A stretch of 64,000 nucleotides of DNA from Bradyrhizobium cajani (GCF_009759665.1 NZ_WQNE01000023.1:1-64000); one strand, 5' to 3'; shown: positions 1 to 9,724, numbered from the stretch's first letter. Translations and numbers: made by a program. Notes: generated from the sequence alone by a model not told the origin.

Positions 1-1
1 G

Positions 2-124
2 CTGGATCGCGACGGCCACTACGGTGTCTTCTTCGCGAGCTGGCAGGTCGCATCGATCGACTTGACCAATCGCCAACCTGTCAGTGATGTGTCCGAACAG
101 GTGTCAGCTATGTCTCCGGGCTAA
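2..124 (+). pseudogene. C-terminal tail of an IS481-type transposase (cut by window edge)
   Basis: An open frame enters from the left edge and ends at TAA 122-124, giving 40 residues. The tail contains DGHYGVFFASWQVASIDL and ends VSEQVSAMSPG, which resembles the C-terminus of rhizobial IS481-like integrase-core transposases from memory of the family. The catalytic DDE domain lies outside the window, so I cannot say whether the element is intact. The stretch 125-299 after it holds no supported gene. Confidence 0.45.
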
Positions 125-299
125 ACACTTCGCGGGCGATGACAGCGAGTTTGACGTGGGTGCGCTCAAACATCCCCCAAGCCCCATCCCCCAACAATAA
201 AAATCTTCCAAATTCCCCTCTCCACACAGTGAATTGCTTCTCCTTGCGGTCTCCGCCGTAGTAGAATCCTCGAAATCACTCCACGCCGGGGTCCCTGCC

Positions 300-1337
300 A
301 TGATCTTCCGTCAGCTCTTCGACAGCGTTTCGGGCACCTACAGCTACGTCCTCGCCAGCCGCCCCGGCGGCGAGGCGCTGATCCTCGATCCCGTGCTCGA
401 GAAGGTCGATCGCTACTGTCAGTTGCTGCGCGAGCTGGACCTCAAGCTGGTCAAGGCGGTCGACACCCATCTTCACGCCGACCATGTCACCGGTCTCGGC
501 GAGCTGCGCGACCGCACCCATTGCATGACCGTGATGGGCGACCAGACCAAGGCCGATGTGGTGGCGATGCGCGTTGCCGACGGCGACAAGGTGACGATCG
601 AGGGTCTGTCGCTCGACGTGATGTACACGCCCGGCCACACCGACGATTCCTATTCCTACCTGATGGGCGACCGCGTCTTCACCGGCGATACGCTCTTGAT
701 CCGCGGCACCGGCCGCACCGATTTCCAGAACGGCTCATCGCGCGCGCAGTACGATTCGATCTTCAACCGCCTGCTCAAGCTGCCGGACGAGACGATGGTC
801 TTCCCGGCGCATGACTACAAGGGCGACACCGTCTCCACCATCGGCGAGGAGAAGCGCTACAATCCGCGGCTCCAGGTGCGCTCGGTCGACGAATATATCG
901 AGCTGATGGCCAATCTGAAGCTGCCCAATCCGAAGATGATGGACGTGGCGGTCCCCGCCAACATGCATGTCGGCCTGCACCAGGAGGAGCTCGAGAAAGA
1001 GGGCCGCGCGCTGAGTGCGGTGGAGGCGATCCGCGTGCTCGGCCGGCCCGACATCCTGCTGGTCGATCTGCGCGAGACCAACGAGCGGATGAAGCACGGC
1101 ATGCTCGAAGGCGCGCTGCACACGCCCTATCAATCGGTGGAGGAGAGCCTCAAGCCCGGCGGCATGCTGCGCGAGGTGGCCGCCGCCACCGGACGCCGCG
1201 TCGTGTTCTTCTGCGCCTTCGGCGAGCGTTCGGCGATGGCGGTGGCCGCCGCCAAGGACGCCGGCCTCACCAACACGGCTCACATCGCCGGCGGCATCGA
1301 TGCCTGGAAGAAGGCCGGCGGGCCGGTGGTGCAGTGA
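300..1337 (+). CDS. Persulfide dioxygenase-rhodanese fusion (ETHE1-like MBL-fold protein)
   Basis: 345 residues. The N-terminal metallo-beta-lactamase fold carries H57-x-H59-x-D61-H62, then H113, D130 and H171. The stretch after D130 (LLIRGTGRTDFQ) is typical of ETHE1-type persulfide dioxygenases, which use one iron to oxidise glutathione persulfide to sulfite. A C-terminal rhodanese domain (about 250-345) has the active-site loop CAFGERS with C305. Fusions of this kind (PRF proteins) couple persulfide oxidation to sulfur transfer. The ATG at 300 is preferred over an in-frame start at 234 because the MBL domain begins at once and no leader is expected. It stands alone, so the sulfur source it serves cannot be read from context. 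Confidence 0.88.
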   Translation: MIFRQLFDSVSGTYSYVLASRPGGEALILDPVLEKVDRYCQLLRELDLKLVKAVDTHLHADHVTGLGELRDRTHCMTVMGDQTKADVVAMRVADGDKVTIEGLSLDVMYTPGHTDDSYSYLMGDRVFTGDTLLIRGTGRTDFQNGSSRAQYDSIFNRLLKLPDETMVFPAHDYKGDTVSTIGEEKRYNPRLQVRSVDEYIELMANLKLPNPKMMDVAVPANMHVGLHQEELEKEGRALSAVEAIRVLGRPDILLVDLRETNERMKHGMLEGALHTPYQSVEESLKPGGMLREVAAATGRRVVFFCAFGERSAMAVAAAKDAGLTNTAHIAGGIDAWKKAGGPVVQ

Positions 1338-1423
1338 CGGCCTGCCGACATTCTTGAGATGGATCAGGAAGCTCGCATATATTGGGGCTAGGACGGATGC
1401 GGCATTACCATCCGGGAGCAGCC

Positions 1424-1600
1424 ATGGCCAAGATCGGCAAGCCGAGCGCGCCGCCCAAAATTGCGGACAACAAGACGGCAGACGAGCAGGCGAAAAAGCC
1501 GCCGCCGGCGCCGCGCAACGTCGATGACGACGATTACGAAGACGGCGACATCGCAACGCCAAAACGCGATCGCTACGGCCCGGACGACGAGCCGTTTTGA
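1424..1600 (+). CDS. Small acidic, proline-rich hypothetical protein (58 aa)
   Basis: The ATG at 1424 is preceded by a GGGAG ribosome site; an in-frame TTG at 1382 would add 14 residues without one. The protein has no predicted membrane segment. It has a basic, Lys/Pro-rich first half and a very acidic stretch (NVDDDDYEDGD), then ends RYGPDDEPF, so it is probably disordered. I do not recognise a family. It follows the persulfide dioxygenase by 86 bases, but nothing shows they share a transcript. Confidence 0.5.
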   Translation: MAKIGKPSAPPKIADNKTADEQAKKPPPAPRNVDDDDYEDGDIATPKRDRYGPDDEPF

Positions 1601-1628
1601 GCAGATGCGGGTTTAGTCCGCGCTGACG

Positions 1629-1675
1629 CCACACCTTCCGCTGTCGTCCCTGCGAACGCAGGGACGACGGTGTGG
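1629..1675. repeat. Family A palindromic repeat, minimal hairpin form
   Basis: Perfect 11-bp stem (GTCGTCCCTGC at 1643-1653 against 1658-1668) around a GAAC loop, with a second paired block CCACACC/GGTGTGG outside it. The core matches the ends of the longer family A copies at 3035, 4979, 12662, 20513 and 62839. It could act as a bidirectional terminator or mRNA end, but no T-run follows. Confidence 0.75.
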
Positions 1676-1795
1676 CGGTGCCGCGCCGCCCCTCACTTTC
1701 CCACCCGCACTACCTGCCATGCGCCTGCGTTCATGGACAAATAACCGGCCTCCCCGATAATTTGCGCGCCTCCAGGGAGTTGAAACGGAACTGCA

Positions 1796-3007
1796 ATGGT
1801 CGACGTTCTCGCCGCACCGCAGCAAGGCAAGGCCGACAATGCGCTGCGCACGCTGACCGGGATCTCGATCGCGCATTGGGTCAGCCATTTCCATCTGCTG
1901 GTCCTGCCGATGCTGTTCCCGTTCCTGAAGGACAGGCTCGGCGTCGGCTATCTCGAGCTCGGCTTTGCGCTGACCACGTTCGCGGTGGTGTCCGGGCTGA
2001 CGCAGGCGCCGACCGGGTACCTTGTCGACCATTTTGGCGCGCGCAGGATCCTGCTGGCCGGGCTGACGCTCGGCGGCGTCGCGCTGATCCTGCTCGGCCT
2101 GCATCTGAGCTACGCCTCGCTGATCGCCTGCGCCGTGCTGCTGGGCCTCGCCAACAGCGTCTATCATCCCGCCGATTACGCGATCCTGGCCGAGCACATG
2201 GACGAGGCGCGGATGGGCCGCGCTTTCTCGATTCACACCTTTGCCGGCTTTCTCGGTGGCGCGGTCGCGCCGGCGATCGTGGCTGCGCTGGTGATCCTGT
2301 CCGGCGGCGTCGGCGCACTGATCGCATCAGGCGCGATCGGCCTGTTGGTGGCCCTGCTGCTGGTTGCCATGAACATTCCCGAAGCCGGCGCGCACAGGAC
2401 AAAGCCGGGCAGCGAGAATGCGCCGAAGCAGGCCGTCATCACGCCGGCGCTGATCACGCTGACCGCGCTCTTCATGCTGCTCAGCCTGTCGGTCGCCGGC
2501 ATCAACAATTTCGGCGTGGTCGCGCTGATGAGCGGCTATGGCGCCTCCTACTCCGCGGCCAATGTCGCGCTGACCGCGTTCCTCGCCGCCAGCGCCGCCG
2601 GCGTGCTCGCGGGCGGATTCCTCGCCGACCACACCGAGCACCACGGCTATGTCGCCGCGGCCTGCTTTGCCGCGAACGCAGCGATCGTGCTGCTGATCGC
2701 GCTCGTGACGCTGCCGGGCTGGGCTCTCACCGCCGCAATGACGGCCGCAGGTTTTCTCTCCGGCGTGATCGCGCCCTCGCGCGACATGCTGGTGCGCAAC
2801 GCCGCACCTCCCGGCGCTGCGGGGCGCGCCTTCGGCATCGTCTCCACCGGCTTCAATCTCGGCGGCATCGTCAGTCCGCTGCTGTTCGGCTGGATCATGG
2901 ACCAGAGCGCGCCGCACTGGGTGTTCGGCGCCTCCGTGATCTTCATGGTCGCGACGGTGGTGCTGTCGCCGTTCACGGAGCGGAAGGCGCGAGCTGCTGC
3001 GAATTGA
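1796..3007 (+). CDS. MFS transporter (12 TM)
   Basis: 403 residues with evenly spaced hydrophobic segments typical of the major facilitator superfamily. The cytoplasmic loop between TM2 and TM3 has the motif-A-like sequence GYLVDHFGARRILLAG, and a second copy appears in the other half as GGFLADHTEHHGY. Substrate cannot be read from the sequence. The ATG at 1796 follows an ACGGAACTGCA ribosome site. It stands alone between repeat elements, so it is probably transcribed by itself. Confidence 0.85.
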   Translation: MVDVLAAPQQGKADNALRTLTGISIAHWVSHFHLLVLPMLFPFLKDRLGVGYLELGFALTTFAVVSGLTQAPTGYLVDHFGARRILLAGLTLGGVALILLGLHLSYASLIACAVLLGLANSVYHPADYAILAEHMDEARMGRAFSIHTFAGFLGGAVAPAIVAALVILSGGVGALIASGAIGLLVALLLVAMNIPEAGAHRTKPGSENAPKQAVITPALITLTALFMLLSLSVAGINNFGVVALMSGYGASYSAANVALTAFLAASAAGVLAGGFLADHTEHHGYVAAACFAANAAIVLLIALVTLPGWALTAAMTAAGFLSGVIAPSRDMLVRNAAPPGAAGRAFGIVSTGFNLGGIVSPLLFGWIMDQSAPHWVFGASVIFMVATVVLSPFTERKARAAAN

Positions 3008-3034
3008 GCCGTCGGTATCGCTACAAATTCAACT

Positions 3035-3168
3035 GTCGTCCCCGCGAAGGCGGGGACCCATAACCACAGGAAGCGGTTATCGCGCGAGGCTTGTCACCAC
3101 GAGTCTTCGCCAAACCACTCCCTGTGGATATGGGTCCCGGATCGGCGCTCCGCTTGTCCGGGACGACG
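3035..3168. repeat. Family A palindromic repeat, long form
   Basis: Begins GTCGTCCCCGCG, ends GTCCGGGACGAC, and carries an internal motif pair (CCCATAACCACAGG / CCCTGTGGATATGGG) separated by GAGTCTTCGCCAAAC. The whole unit folds into one long imperfect hairpin. It occupies most of the gap between the MFS gene and the amidohydrolase. Confidence 0.85.
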
Positions 3169-3215
3169 GCTGAGAGAGACGCGCACAACCACCAAACAAA
3201 ACGGGAAGAAACACC

Positions 3216-4934
3216 ATGACCACCCCTGATCTCGTGATCCGCGGCGGCACCGTTGCGGACGGTCGCGGCGGCGAGCTGTTCGAGGCCGACGTCGCCATCA
3301 CCGGCGGCAGGATCAGCGAGGTCGGCAAGATCTCCGCCAAGGGAGCCGAGGAGATCGACGCGCGCGGCAAGCTGGTCACGCCGGGTTTCGTCGACATGCA
3401 CACGCATTACGACGGGCAAGTCACCTGGAGCCAGGACATCACGCCCTCCTCGCAGAACGGCGTCACCACCGCGATCATGGGCAATTGCGGCGTCGGCTTC
3501 GCGCCGTGCAAGCCCGCTGACCACACCCGCCTGATCCAGCTGATGGAAGGTGTCGAGGACATCCCCGAGCCGGTGCTGAGCGCCGGCATTCCCTGGGCCT
3601 GGGAAAGCTTTCCGGATTACATGGAATGGCTCAGCAAGCGCGACTTCGACATCGATGTCGGCGCACAGCTGCCGCATGCCGCGCTCCGCGTCTATGTCAT
3701 GGGCGAGCGCGGCGCGCGCCGCGATCCCTCGACGGCGGAAGACAATGCGGCAATGGCAAAGCTCGCGGCCGAGGCGGTGCGCTCCGGCGCGCTCGGCTTC
3801 TCGACCTCGCGCACGCTCAACCACCGCACCTCGACCGGAGATTTCACGCCGACGCTGAAGGCCGGCGAGGACGAGCTCACCGCGATTGCCGGCGCGATGC
3901 ATCGCCAAGGCCGCAGCGTGCTGCAATTCGTGCTCGATCTCTCCACCATCCACGAAGACCTGCCGATGATGCTGCGGGTAGCGGATGCCACCAAATGTCC
4001 GATCTCGTTCTCGATCACGCAGAACGACAAGGCGCCGCAGCGCTGGAGGCAGACGCTGGACGAGATCAACGCGGCGGCCGGGCGCGGCCTCTCCGTCACC
4101 GCGCAGATCGCAGCGCGCCCGGTCGGCCTGCTGCTTGGGCTCGAGCTCTCGCGCAATCCGTTCCAGACCCATCCGAGCTACAAGGCGATCGCCCATCTGC
4201 CGTTGAAGGAGCGGCTGGCGCGGCTGCATCAGCCTGACGTGCGCAAGGCGATTCTGAGCGAGACGGCGACCGCGACCGACGATCCGCTCTTCTTTAGCCC
4301 GAACTACGACAAGATGTTCCTGCTCGGCGATCCCCCCGATTACGAGCAGCCGCCGGAAAGCGCGCTGGGGCCGCAGGCGCGCAAGCAGGGCCGCCAGCCG
4401 CAAGAGCTCGCCTACGATGCGATGCTCTCGGACGAGGGACGCGGCATGCTCTACGTGCCGTTCCTCAACTATTCCGACGGCAACCTCGATGCGACGCGCG
4501 AGATGCTGATCGATCCGCAATCGGTGCCCGGCCTCTCCGACGGTGGCGCGCATTGCGGCATCATCTGCGATGCGAGCTTCCCGACCTATCTGCTGACGCA
4601 CTGGACGCGCGACCGCACGCGCGGCGAGAAGCTCACCATCCCGTTCGTGGTGGCGGCGCAGTCACGCAAGACCGCGCTCTCGGTCGGCCTCACCGATCGC
4701 GGACTCATTGCTCCCGGATACAAGGCTGACGTCAACGTGATCGACTATGACCGGCTGCATCTGCATCCGCCGAAGGTGCATTACGATCTGCCGGTCGGCG
4801 GCCGGCGGCTGTTGCAGGACGTCGACGGCTATGAGGCGACGATCGTGTCCGGCGTGGTGACGCGGCGGCAGGGCGAGGCGACGGGACGCCGGCCGGGGAA
4901 ATTGATTCGGGGTGCGCAGGGACTCGCGAGCTAG
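3216..4934 (+). CDS. D-aminoacylase / N-acyl-D-amino-acid deacylase family amidohydrolase
   Basis: 572 residues. The N-terminus (DLVIRGGTVADGRGG) and the metal-site motif H62-T-H64 in VDMHTHYDGQ place it in the amidohydrolase superfamily. The GNCGVGFAPC segment shortly after is typical of the D-aminoacylase branch, where the cysteine helps bind zinc. The C-terminal part (LSDGGAHCG, later GYKADVNVIDY) completes the composite beta-sandwich seen in this branch. Such enzymes deacylate N-acyl-D-amino acids, but members vary widely and annotations are often generic. A GGAAGAAACACC ribosome site precedes the ATG. No transporter or racemase partner lies next to it. Confidence 0.85.
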   Translation: MTTPDLVIRGGTVADGRGGELFEADVAITGGRISEVGKISAKGAEEIDARGKLVTPGFVDMHTHYDGQVTWSQDITPSSQNGVTTAIMGNCGVGFAPCKPADHTRLIQLMEGVEDIPEPVLSAGIPWAWESFPDYMEWLSKRDFDIDVGAQLPHAALRVYVMGERGARRDPSTAEDNAAMAKLAAEAVRSGALGFSTSRTLNHRTSTGDFTPTLKAGEDELTAIAGAMHRQGRSVLQFVLDLSTIHEDLPMMLRVADATKCPISFSITQNDKAPQRWRQTLDEINAAAGRGLSVTAQIAARPVGLLLGLELSRNPFQTHPSYKAIAHLPLKERLARLHQPDVRKAILSETATATDDPLFFSPNYDKMFLLGDPPDYEQPPESALGPQARKQGRQPQELAYDAMLSDEGRGMLYVPFLNYSDGNLDATREMLIDPQSVPGLSDGGAHCGIICDASFPTYLLTHWTRDRTRGEKLTIPFVVAAQSRKTALSVGLTDRGLIAPGYKADVNVIDYDRLHLHPPKVHYDLPVGGRRLLQDVDGYEATIVSGVVTRRQGEATGRRPGKLIRGAQGLAS

Positions 4935-4978
4935 CGAAGACTGCGCCTGAGGCGCAAAGCCCGCGCTTCAACTTCAGT

Positions 4979-5111
4979 GTCGTCCCCGCGAACGCGGGGA
5001 CCCATAACCCCAGGGAGAAGTTGTGGCGCGAAGCCGCCAACTCCGAGTCTTCCCCAAACCACTTCCTGTGGCTATGGGTCCCGGATCTGCGCTTCGCTTG
5101 TCCGGGACGAC
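4979..5111. repeat. Family A palindromic repeat, long form
   Basis: Same organisation as 3035-3168: GTCGTCCCCGCGAACGCGGGG at one end, GTCCGGGACGAC at the other, and the internal GAGTCTTCCCCAAACCACTT segment. It lies between two convergent genes (amidohydrolase and MFS), where it could serve as a bidirectional transcript end. Confidence 0.85.
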
Positions 5112-5140
5112 AGTGTTGAATGGGGCCGACGGCGCCGCCC

Positions 5141-6466
5141 TTACGTCGGCGACACTGCACCCTTCAGCGCCGCGGCCTGCGGGGCCGCACCGCGCGTCAG
5201 CCTGGCGCGTTCGGTGTTCGGCCAGAGCAGCAGGAGGCCGAGCAGGCCGGAGCCGACCATGATCGCGGCGTTGATGGTGAAGCCCGTCATGTAGCCGTCG
5301 AGCATGGTGCCGGCGCGCTGGATCACGGTGCCCATCACCGCGGGCGCGATGATGCCCGACAGCGTATAGAGCGCGCCGTAGATCGCGAGGATGGCGCCGC
5401 GCTGCGACGTCGGCGTGAACTCGCCGAGCATGGGCGGGCAGACCACGTAGATCGCGCCGCACAGGCCGGTACCGACCACGAGCAAGGTGAGCTGAAGGCT
5501 GGCGCCCTCGACATGCGGCATCGTCGCCAGGATCAGGCCGCCGATGACCAGCGGCACGGAGCCGAGCACGCCGCGGGCGACGCGCGTGGTCGAGCCGCGG
5601 GCCATCATCAGTTGCGAGATCCAGCCCGTCAGGATCACGATGGTGGCGCCGAAGATCCAGGGCAGAGTGGAAATCCAGCCGGCCTGGCTCTGCGAGAAGC
5701 CGAGGCCCTTGATGATGAAGGGCGTGAACCAGGTCAGCCCGAGCGACAGCGCCCAGTAGGCGCCGAAGGTCGCCGCGACGCAGCCGAGGAAGGTGCGCGA
5801 GGTGAGGAGCTGGAGATAGGGAATCTTCGTCTCGGTGGCGGCAAGGACCTGCGTGTCCTCCAGCGGCCCCTCGCTGCCGAGCGCAAGCCAGGCCGCGACC
5901 CAGATCAGGCCGACGACGCCGAGCGCGCCGAACGCATAGTGCCAGGAATGATTGACGATGATCCAGTTCAGTGCCGGCACCGCGAGGATCACGCCGAAGG
6001 CCGAGCCCTGCGACAAGATCGCGGTCGGCAGCGTGCGCTTCTCGTCGGGGAACCATTTGTAGATGGCGTGCGCGGCGACCGCGAAGGCCGGCCCTTCGCC
6101 GGCGCCCAGCACGATGCGGCAGATCAGGAGCGTGGTGAAGGAGACGGTGCCGACCATCGGAAACTGCGCCAGCGCCCAGATCACCGCGAGCGCGAGCAGC
6201 ACCCACCGCGTCGGCACCTTGTTGACGATGAAGCCGACCACGATCGCCGAGATCGAGAACAGGAAGAAGAACGACGAGCCGAGCAGGCCGAACTGCTCCG
6301 GCGTGAGCTTCAGATCGGGCATGATGGGCACGCCGGCGAGGCCGACGACGATCTTGTCGGCGAAGTTTACCAGCATGAACAGAAACAGCAGAAACGTGAT
6401 CGTCCAGGCGCCCTTTGGCGTCCCGGTCGTCTTGCTCGCTGCGGACGGCGTTCCCTGAGCGCTCAT
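5141..6466 (-). CDS. MFS transporter, anion:cation symporter (ACS)-like
   Basis: 441 residues, 12 predicted TM segments. Near the N-terminus it has FADKIVVGLAG and then PEQFGLLGSSFFFLFSIS, matching the start of ACS-type organic-acid/sugar-acid carriers (NFADR...L..SAFF pattern). A loop LICRIVLGAGEGPAFAVA is the typical R-x-x-L-G-x-G-E-G-P motif of that family, and KWFPDEKR follows. These carriers usually import organic anions. A GGGGAGAATC ribosome site precedes the ATG at 6466. It is divergent from the ABC operon starting at 6612, and the 145-base gap must hold both promoters. Confidence 0.85.
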   Translation of the reverse strand: MSAQGTPSAASKTTGTPKGAWTITFLLFLFMLVNFADKIVVGLAGVPIMPDLKLTPEQFGLLGSSFFFLFSISAIVVGFIVNKVPTRWVLLALAVIWALAQFPMVGTVSFTTLLICRIVLGAGEGPAFAVAAHAIYKWFPDEKRTLPTAILSQGSAFGVILAVPALNWIIVNHSWHYAFGALGVVGLIWVAAWLALGSEGPLEDTQVLAATETKIPYLQLLTSRTFLGCVAATFGAYWALSLGLTWFTPFIIKGLGFSQSQAGWISTLPWIFGATIVILTGWISQLMMARGSTTRVARGVLGSVPLVIGGLILATMPHVEGASLQLTLLVVGTGLCGAIYVVCPPMLGEFTPTSQRGAILAIYGALYTLSGIIAPAVMGTVIQRAGTMLDGYMTGFTINAAIMVGSGLLGLLLLWPNTERARLTRGAAPQAAALKGAVSPT

Positions 6467-6611
6467 GATTCTCCCCGTATGTCTTTTGGCACTTTTTTGA
6501 TTTGGCCCTTCCTGGAGCTAACAACGGCTTCGGGACCAACGCAACCCCCGGCATTTCCGCGGCAAATGTGCTACGCAACATTTCCGTTAATTCCGTCCGG
6601 CGCCATTCATC

Positions 6612-7265
6612 GTGCTGAGTATCCGAAACCTCTCGAAGACCTTCTCCTCTGCCGGCGAGCCGGTCCACGTGCTGCGTGGCGTCGATCTCGACCTCAGGGC
6701 CGGCGAGCGCGTCGCGCTGACCGGCGAATCCGGCAGCGGCAAGAGCACGCTGCTGCATCTGATCGCCGGGCTCGATGCTGCCGATGGCGGCACGATCCGG
6801 CTGGAGGACACCGAGGTCACGAGGCTGTCGGATGCGGGACGCGCCAGCTTGCGGCGCGACCGGATCGGCCTGGTGTTTCAGCAGTTCAACCTGATCCCGA
6901 GCCTGTCGGTCATGGACAATCTCGCCTTCCAGGCGCGGATCGCCGGTCGGCACGATGCAGCCTGGACCAGGGAGCTGGTCGAGCGGCTCGGACTTGACGG
7001 CCTGCTCAAGCGCTATCCCGAGCAATTGTCAGGCGGACAGCAGCAGCGGGTCGCGATCGGCCGGGCGCTGGCGACAAAACCCTCGCTGCTGCTCGCGGAT
7101 GAGCCGACCGGCAATCTGGACGAAGCGACCGCCGACGACGTGCTGGCACTGACGCGCGACCTCGTCGCGCGCACCGGCTGCGGCTTCCTGATGGTGACGC
7201 ACAGTCTGCATCTGGCCGTGACGCTCGACCGCCACGTCACGCTGCATGCGGGGAGGATCGCATGA
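6612..7265 (+). CDS. ABC transporter ATP-binding protein, LolD/MacB type
   Basis: 217 residues. Walker A GESGSGKST, signature LSGGQQQRVAIGRALA and Walker B LLLADEPTGNLD are all intact. The short single-domain form and the NLDE after Walker B are typical of the LolD/MacB/FtsE group that works with FtsX-type permeases. The start is a GTG with no clear ribosome site, and the first domain strand (LSIRNLSKTF) follows it directly. It overlaps the permease by 4 bases (ATGA), so the two are translationally coupled. Confidence 0.9.
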   Translation: MLSIRNLSKTFSSAGEPVHVLRGVDLDLRAGERVALTGESGSGKSTLLHLIAGLDAADGGTIRLEDTEVTRLSDAGRASLRRDRIGLVFQQFNLIPSLSVMDNLAFQARIAGRHDAAWTRELVERLGLDGLLKRYPEQLSGGQQQRVAIGRALATKPSLLLADEPTGNLDEATADDVLALTRDLVARTGCGFLMVTHSLHLAVTLDRHVTLHAGRIA

Positions 7266-9724
7266 AGCGCGCGCTGTGGACCCTCGCCGTGCTGCTGAGC
7301 CACTGGCGGCGGCACAAGATGCAGTTCGCAACGCTGCTGATCGGCCTGATCGCCGCGACCGCGCTATGGAGCGGCGTGCAGGCGATCAACCAGCAGGCCC
7401 GCAATGCCTATGACCGCGCCGCGGCGACCTTCGGCGGCGTGCGCACGGCGATGCTGGTGGCGCCGAATGCTGCAACCTTCTCCCAAGAGCTGTTCATAAA
7501 GCTCCGCCGCGCCGGCTGGCCGGTCTCGCCGGTGCTGGAGGGACGCGTCCAGGTCAACGGGCGTTCGGTGCGGTTGCTCGGCATCGAGCCGGTGACGCTG
7601 CCGGCCGATGTCGGCAACGCGCCGCGCCTCGGTGCCTCGGATTTGAGCAGCTTCGTCGCACCGCCCGGTCAGACGCTGGTGGCGCAGGAGACGCTGAGCG
7701 ACTTGCAGGCGCAGGAAGGCGCGGCGCCCGCAATCAGCAGCGGCGCAAAACTGCCGCCGCTGCGCGTGCTGCCGCAACTCGTGCCCGACGTGCTGGTGGT
7801 CGACATCGGCGTGGCGCAACGACTCCTCAACAAGCCGGATCAGGTGTCGCGGCTCCTGATCGGCAAGCCGAAGGGCACGCCCGCGCCGCTTCAAGGCATC
7901 GTCGGCGATCAGTTGCAGCGGGTCGAGCCGGATGCGGAAACGGAACTGGAGCGTCTCACCGACAGTTTCCATCTCAACCTCACGGCCTTCGGCCTGCTCT
8001 CGTTCTTCGTCGGCCTGTTCATCGTCAACTCGGCCGTCGGCCTCGCCTTCGAGCAGCGGCTGCCGATGCTGCGCACGTTGCGGGCCTGCGGCGCGTCGGC
8101 GCGGCTGGTCAACACGGTGCTGGTGATCGAGCTGGTGGTGCTGGCGCTGGTCGCCGGGCTGATCGGGCTCGTCTGCGGCTATTTCATCGCGGCCGCGCTC
8201 TTGCCCGACGTCGCGGCATCGCTGCGCGGGCTCTATGGCGCGCAGATCCCGGGACAGCTGACGCTGCGTTCCGAATGGTGGCTGGCCGGTATCGGCATCA
8301 GCATTGCGGGCGCGCTGGTGGCGGCCGCGACCAGCCTGATCAAGGCGATCAGGATGCCGGTGCTGGCGACCGCGCAGCCGCGCGCCTGGCAGCAGAGACA
8401 CCGGCGCTGGCTGATCCTGCAAAGCCTGGCCGCCTGCGCAGTCTTCGCGGTCGCGCTGCTGCTGCTTCACTATGGACAGTCGCTGATCGCAGGCTTTGGC
8501 GTGCTGGCAGCGCTGATGTTCGGCGCGGCACTGATTCTGCCGGCCTTCCTCGAAATCATCCTGCTCATCGGCCAGCGCTGGGCGAAAGGGCCGCTGGCGC
8601 TGTGGTTCTGGGCCGACAGCCGGCAGCAGCTCTCCGGGCTGTCGCTGGCGCTGATGGCGCTGCTGCTCGCGCTCGCCGTCAATGTCGGCGTCTCCACCAT
8701 GGTGGAGACGTTCAGCCGCACCTTCATCGGCTGGCTGAACGGGCGACTCGCCGCCGACGTCTACATCAGCGCGGCCGACAATGCGCAAGGTGTCGCGATC
8801 CGCAATTGGCTGCGGGACCGCGGCGATGTGCAGGCAGTCCTCTCGGGCGGACGAGCGGAGACACAGATCGAGGGACAGCCGGTGGAATTGCTCGGCCTGC
8901 CCGATCACGCGCTCTATCGCGAGCGCTGGCCACTGCTGGAGACCGCGCCGCGCGCCTGGACCCGGCTGGTGCCCGGCAATGCCGCCTTCATCAGCGAGCA
9001 GCTCAGCCGCCACTTGCATGTCCGCATCGGCGATGTCGTCGAGGTGCCGGCGCCAGGCGGGACCTGGGAGCTCGACATCGTCGGCATCTATGCCGACTAC
9101 GGCAATCCCAAGGGGCAGCTCGCCGTCAACGTCGCGGCGCTGATCCGGCAGTTCCCGCAGACGCCGCAGACGCGGATCGGCCTGATCGTCGCGAAGGAGA
9201 ATATCCCCGGCCTGATCGCGTCGTTGCAGAAGCAGTTTGCGCTCGACGACCGCAGCATCGCCGACCAGGCGACGGTGAAGGCGGAATCGATCCGCATCTT
9301 CAACCGCACCTTTGCGGTGACCTCCGCCCTGAACGCATTCACGCTCGGCGTGGCCGGGATCGCCCTGCTGACCAGCCTGCTGACGCTGGCGAATTCCCGC
9401 CTGCCGCAGCTTGCGCCGCTGTGGGCGGTCGGCCTCACGCGGCCGCGCCTTGCCGCGATCGAATTGACCAAGACGCTGTCGGTTGCACTGTTCACGTCGC
9501 TGCTGGCCGTGCCGCTCGGCCTGTTGGTGGCGTGGTGCCTGATCGCGATCGTCAACGTGAAGGCGTTCGGCTGGCGGCTGCCGTTCCACGTGTTTCCGCT
9601 GCAACTGGTCGAGCTGGTCGCGGTGGCGCTGCTCGCCTCGCTGATTGCCGCACTGCTGCCGATGGTCCGGCTGGCGCGGATGCAGCCGGCGAGCCTCGTG
9701 AAGGTGTTTGCCAATGAGCGCTGA
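7262..9724 (+). CDS. ABC transporter permease, FtsX-like (duplicated core)
   Basis: 820 residues. An N-terminal membrane anchor is followed by a large extracytoplasmic domain. Two FtsX-type membrane blocks follow, one around 230-410 and one at the C-terminus, each with the LRACGASARL / WAVGLTRPRL-like coupling segment. This is the long permease form that pairs with LolD-type ATPases and moves lipids, lipoproteins or peptides mechanically rather than importing small solutes. It overlaps the ATPase by 4 bases and the downstream lipocalin gene by 11, so all three belong to one operon. Confidence 0.87.
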   Translation: MKRALWTLAVLLSHWRRHKMQFATLLIGLIAATALWSGVQAINQQARNAYDRAAATFGGVRTAMLVAPNAATFSQELFIKLRRAGWPVSPVLEGRVQVNGRSVRLLGIEPVTLPADVGNAPRLGASDLSSFVAPPGQTLVAQETLSDLQAQEGAAPAISSGAKLPPLRVLPQLVPDVLVVDIGVAQRLLNKPDQVSRLLIGKPKGTPAPLQGIVGDQLQRVEPDAETELERLTDSFHLNLTAFGLLSFFVGLFIVNSAVGLAFEQRLPMLRTLRACGASARLVNTVLVIELVVLALVAGLIGLVCGYFIAAALLPDVAASLRGLYGAQIPGQLTLRSEWWLAGIGISIAGALVAAATSLIKAIRMPVLATAQPRAWQQRHRRWLILQSLAACAVFAVALLLLHYGQSLIAGFGVLAALMFGAALILPAFLEIILLIGQRWAKGPLALWFWADSRQQLSGLSLALMALLLALAVNVGVSTMVETFSRTFIGWLNGRLAADVYISAADNAQGVAIRNWLRDRGDVQAVLSGGRAETQIEGQPVELLGLPDHALYRERWPLLETAPRAWTRLVPGNAAFISEQLSRHLHVRIGDVVEVPAPGGTWELDIVGIYADYGNPKGQLAVNVAALIRQFPQTPQTRIGLIVAKENIPGLIASLQKQFALDDRSIADQATVKAESIRIFNRTFAVTSALNAFTLGVAGIALLTSLLTLANSRLPQLAPLWAVGLTRPRLAAIELTKTLSVALFTSLLAVPLGLLVAWCLIAIVNVKAFGWRLPFHVFPLQLVELVAVALLASLIAALLPMVRLARMQPASLVKVFANER

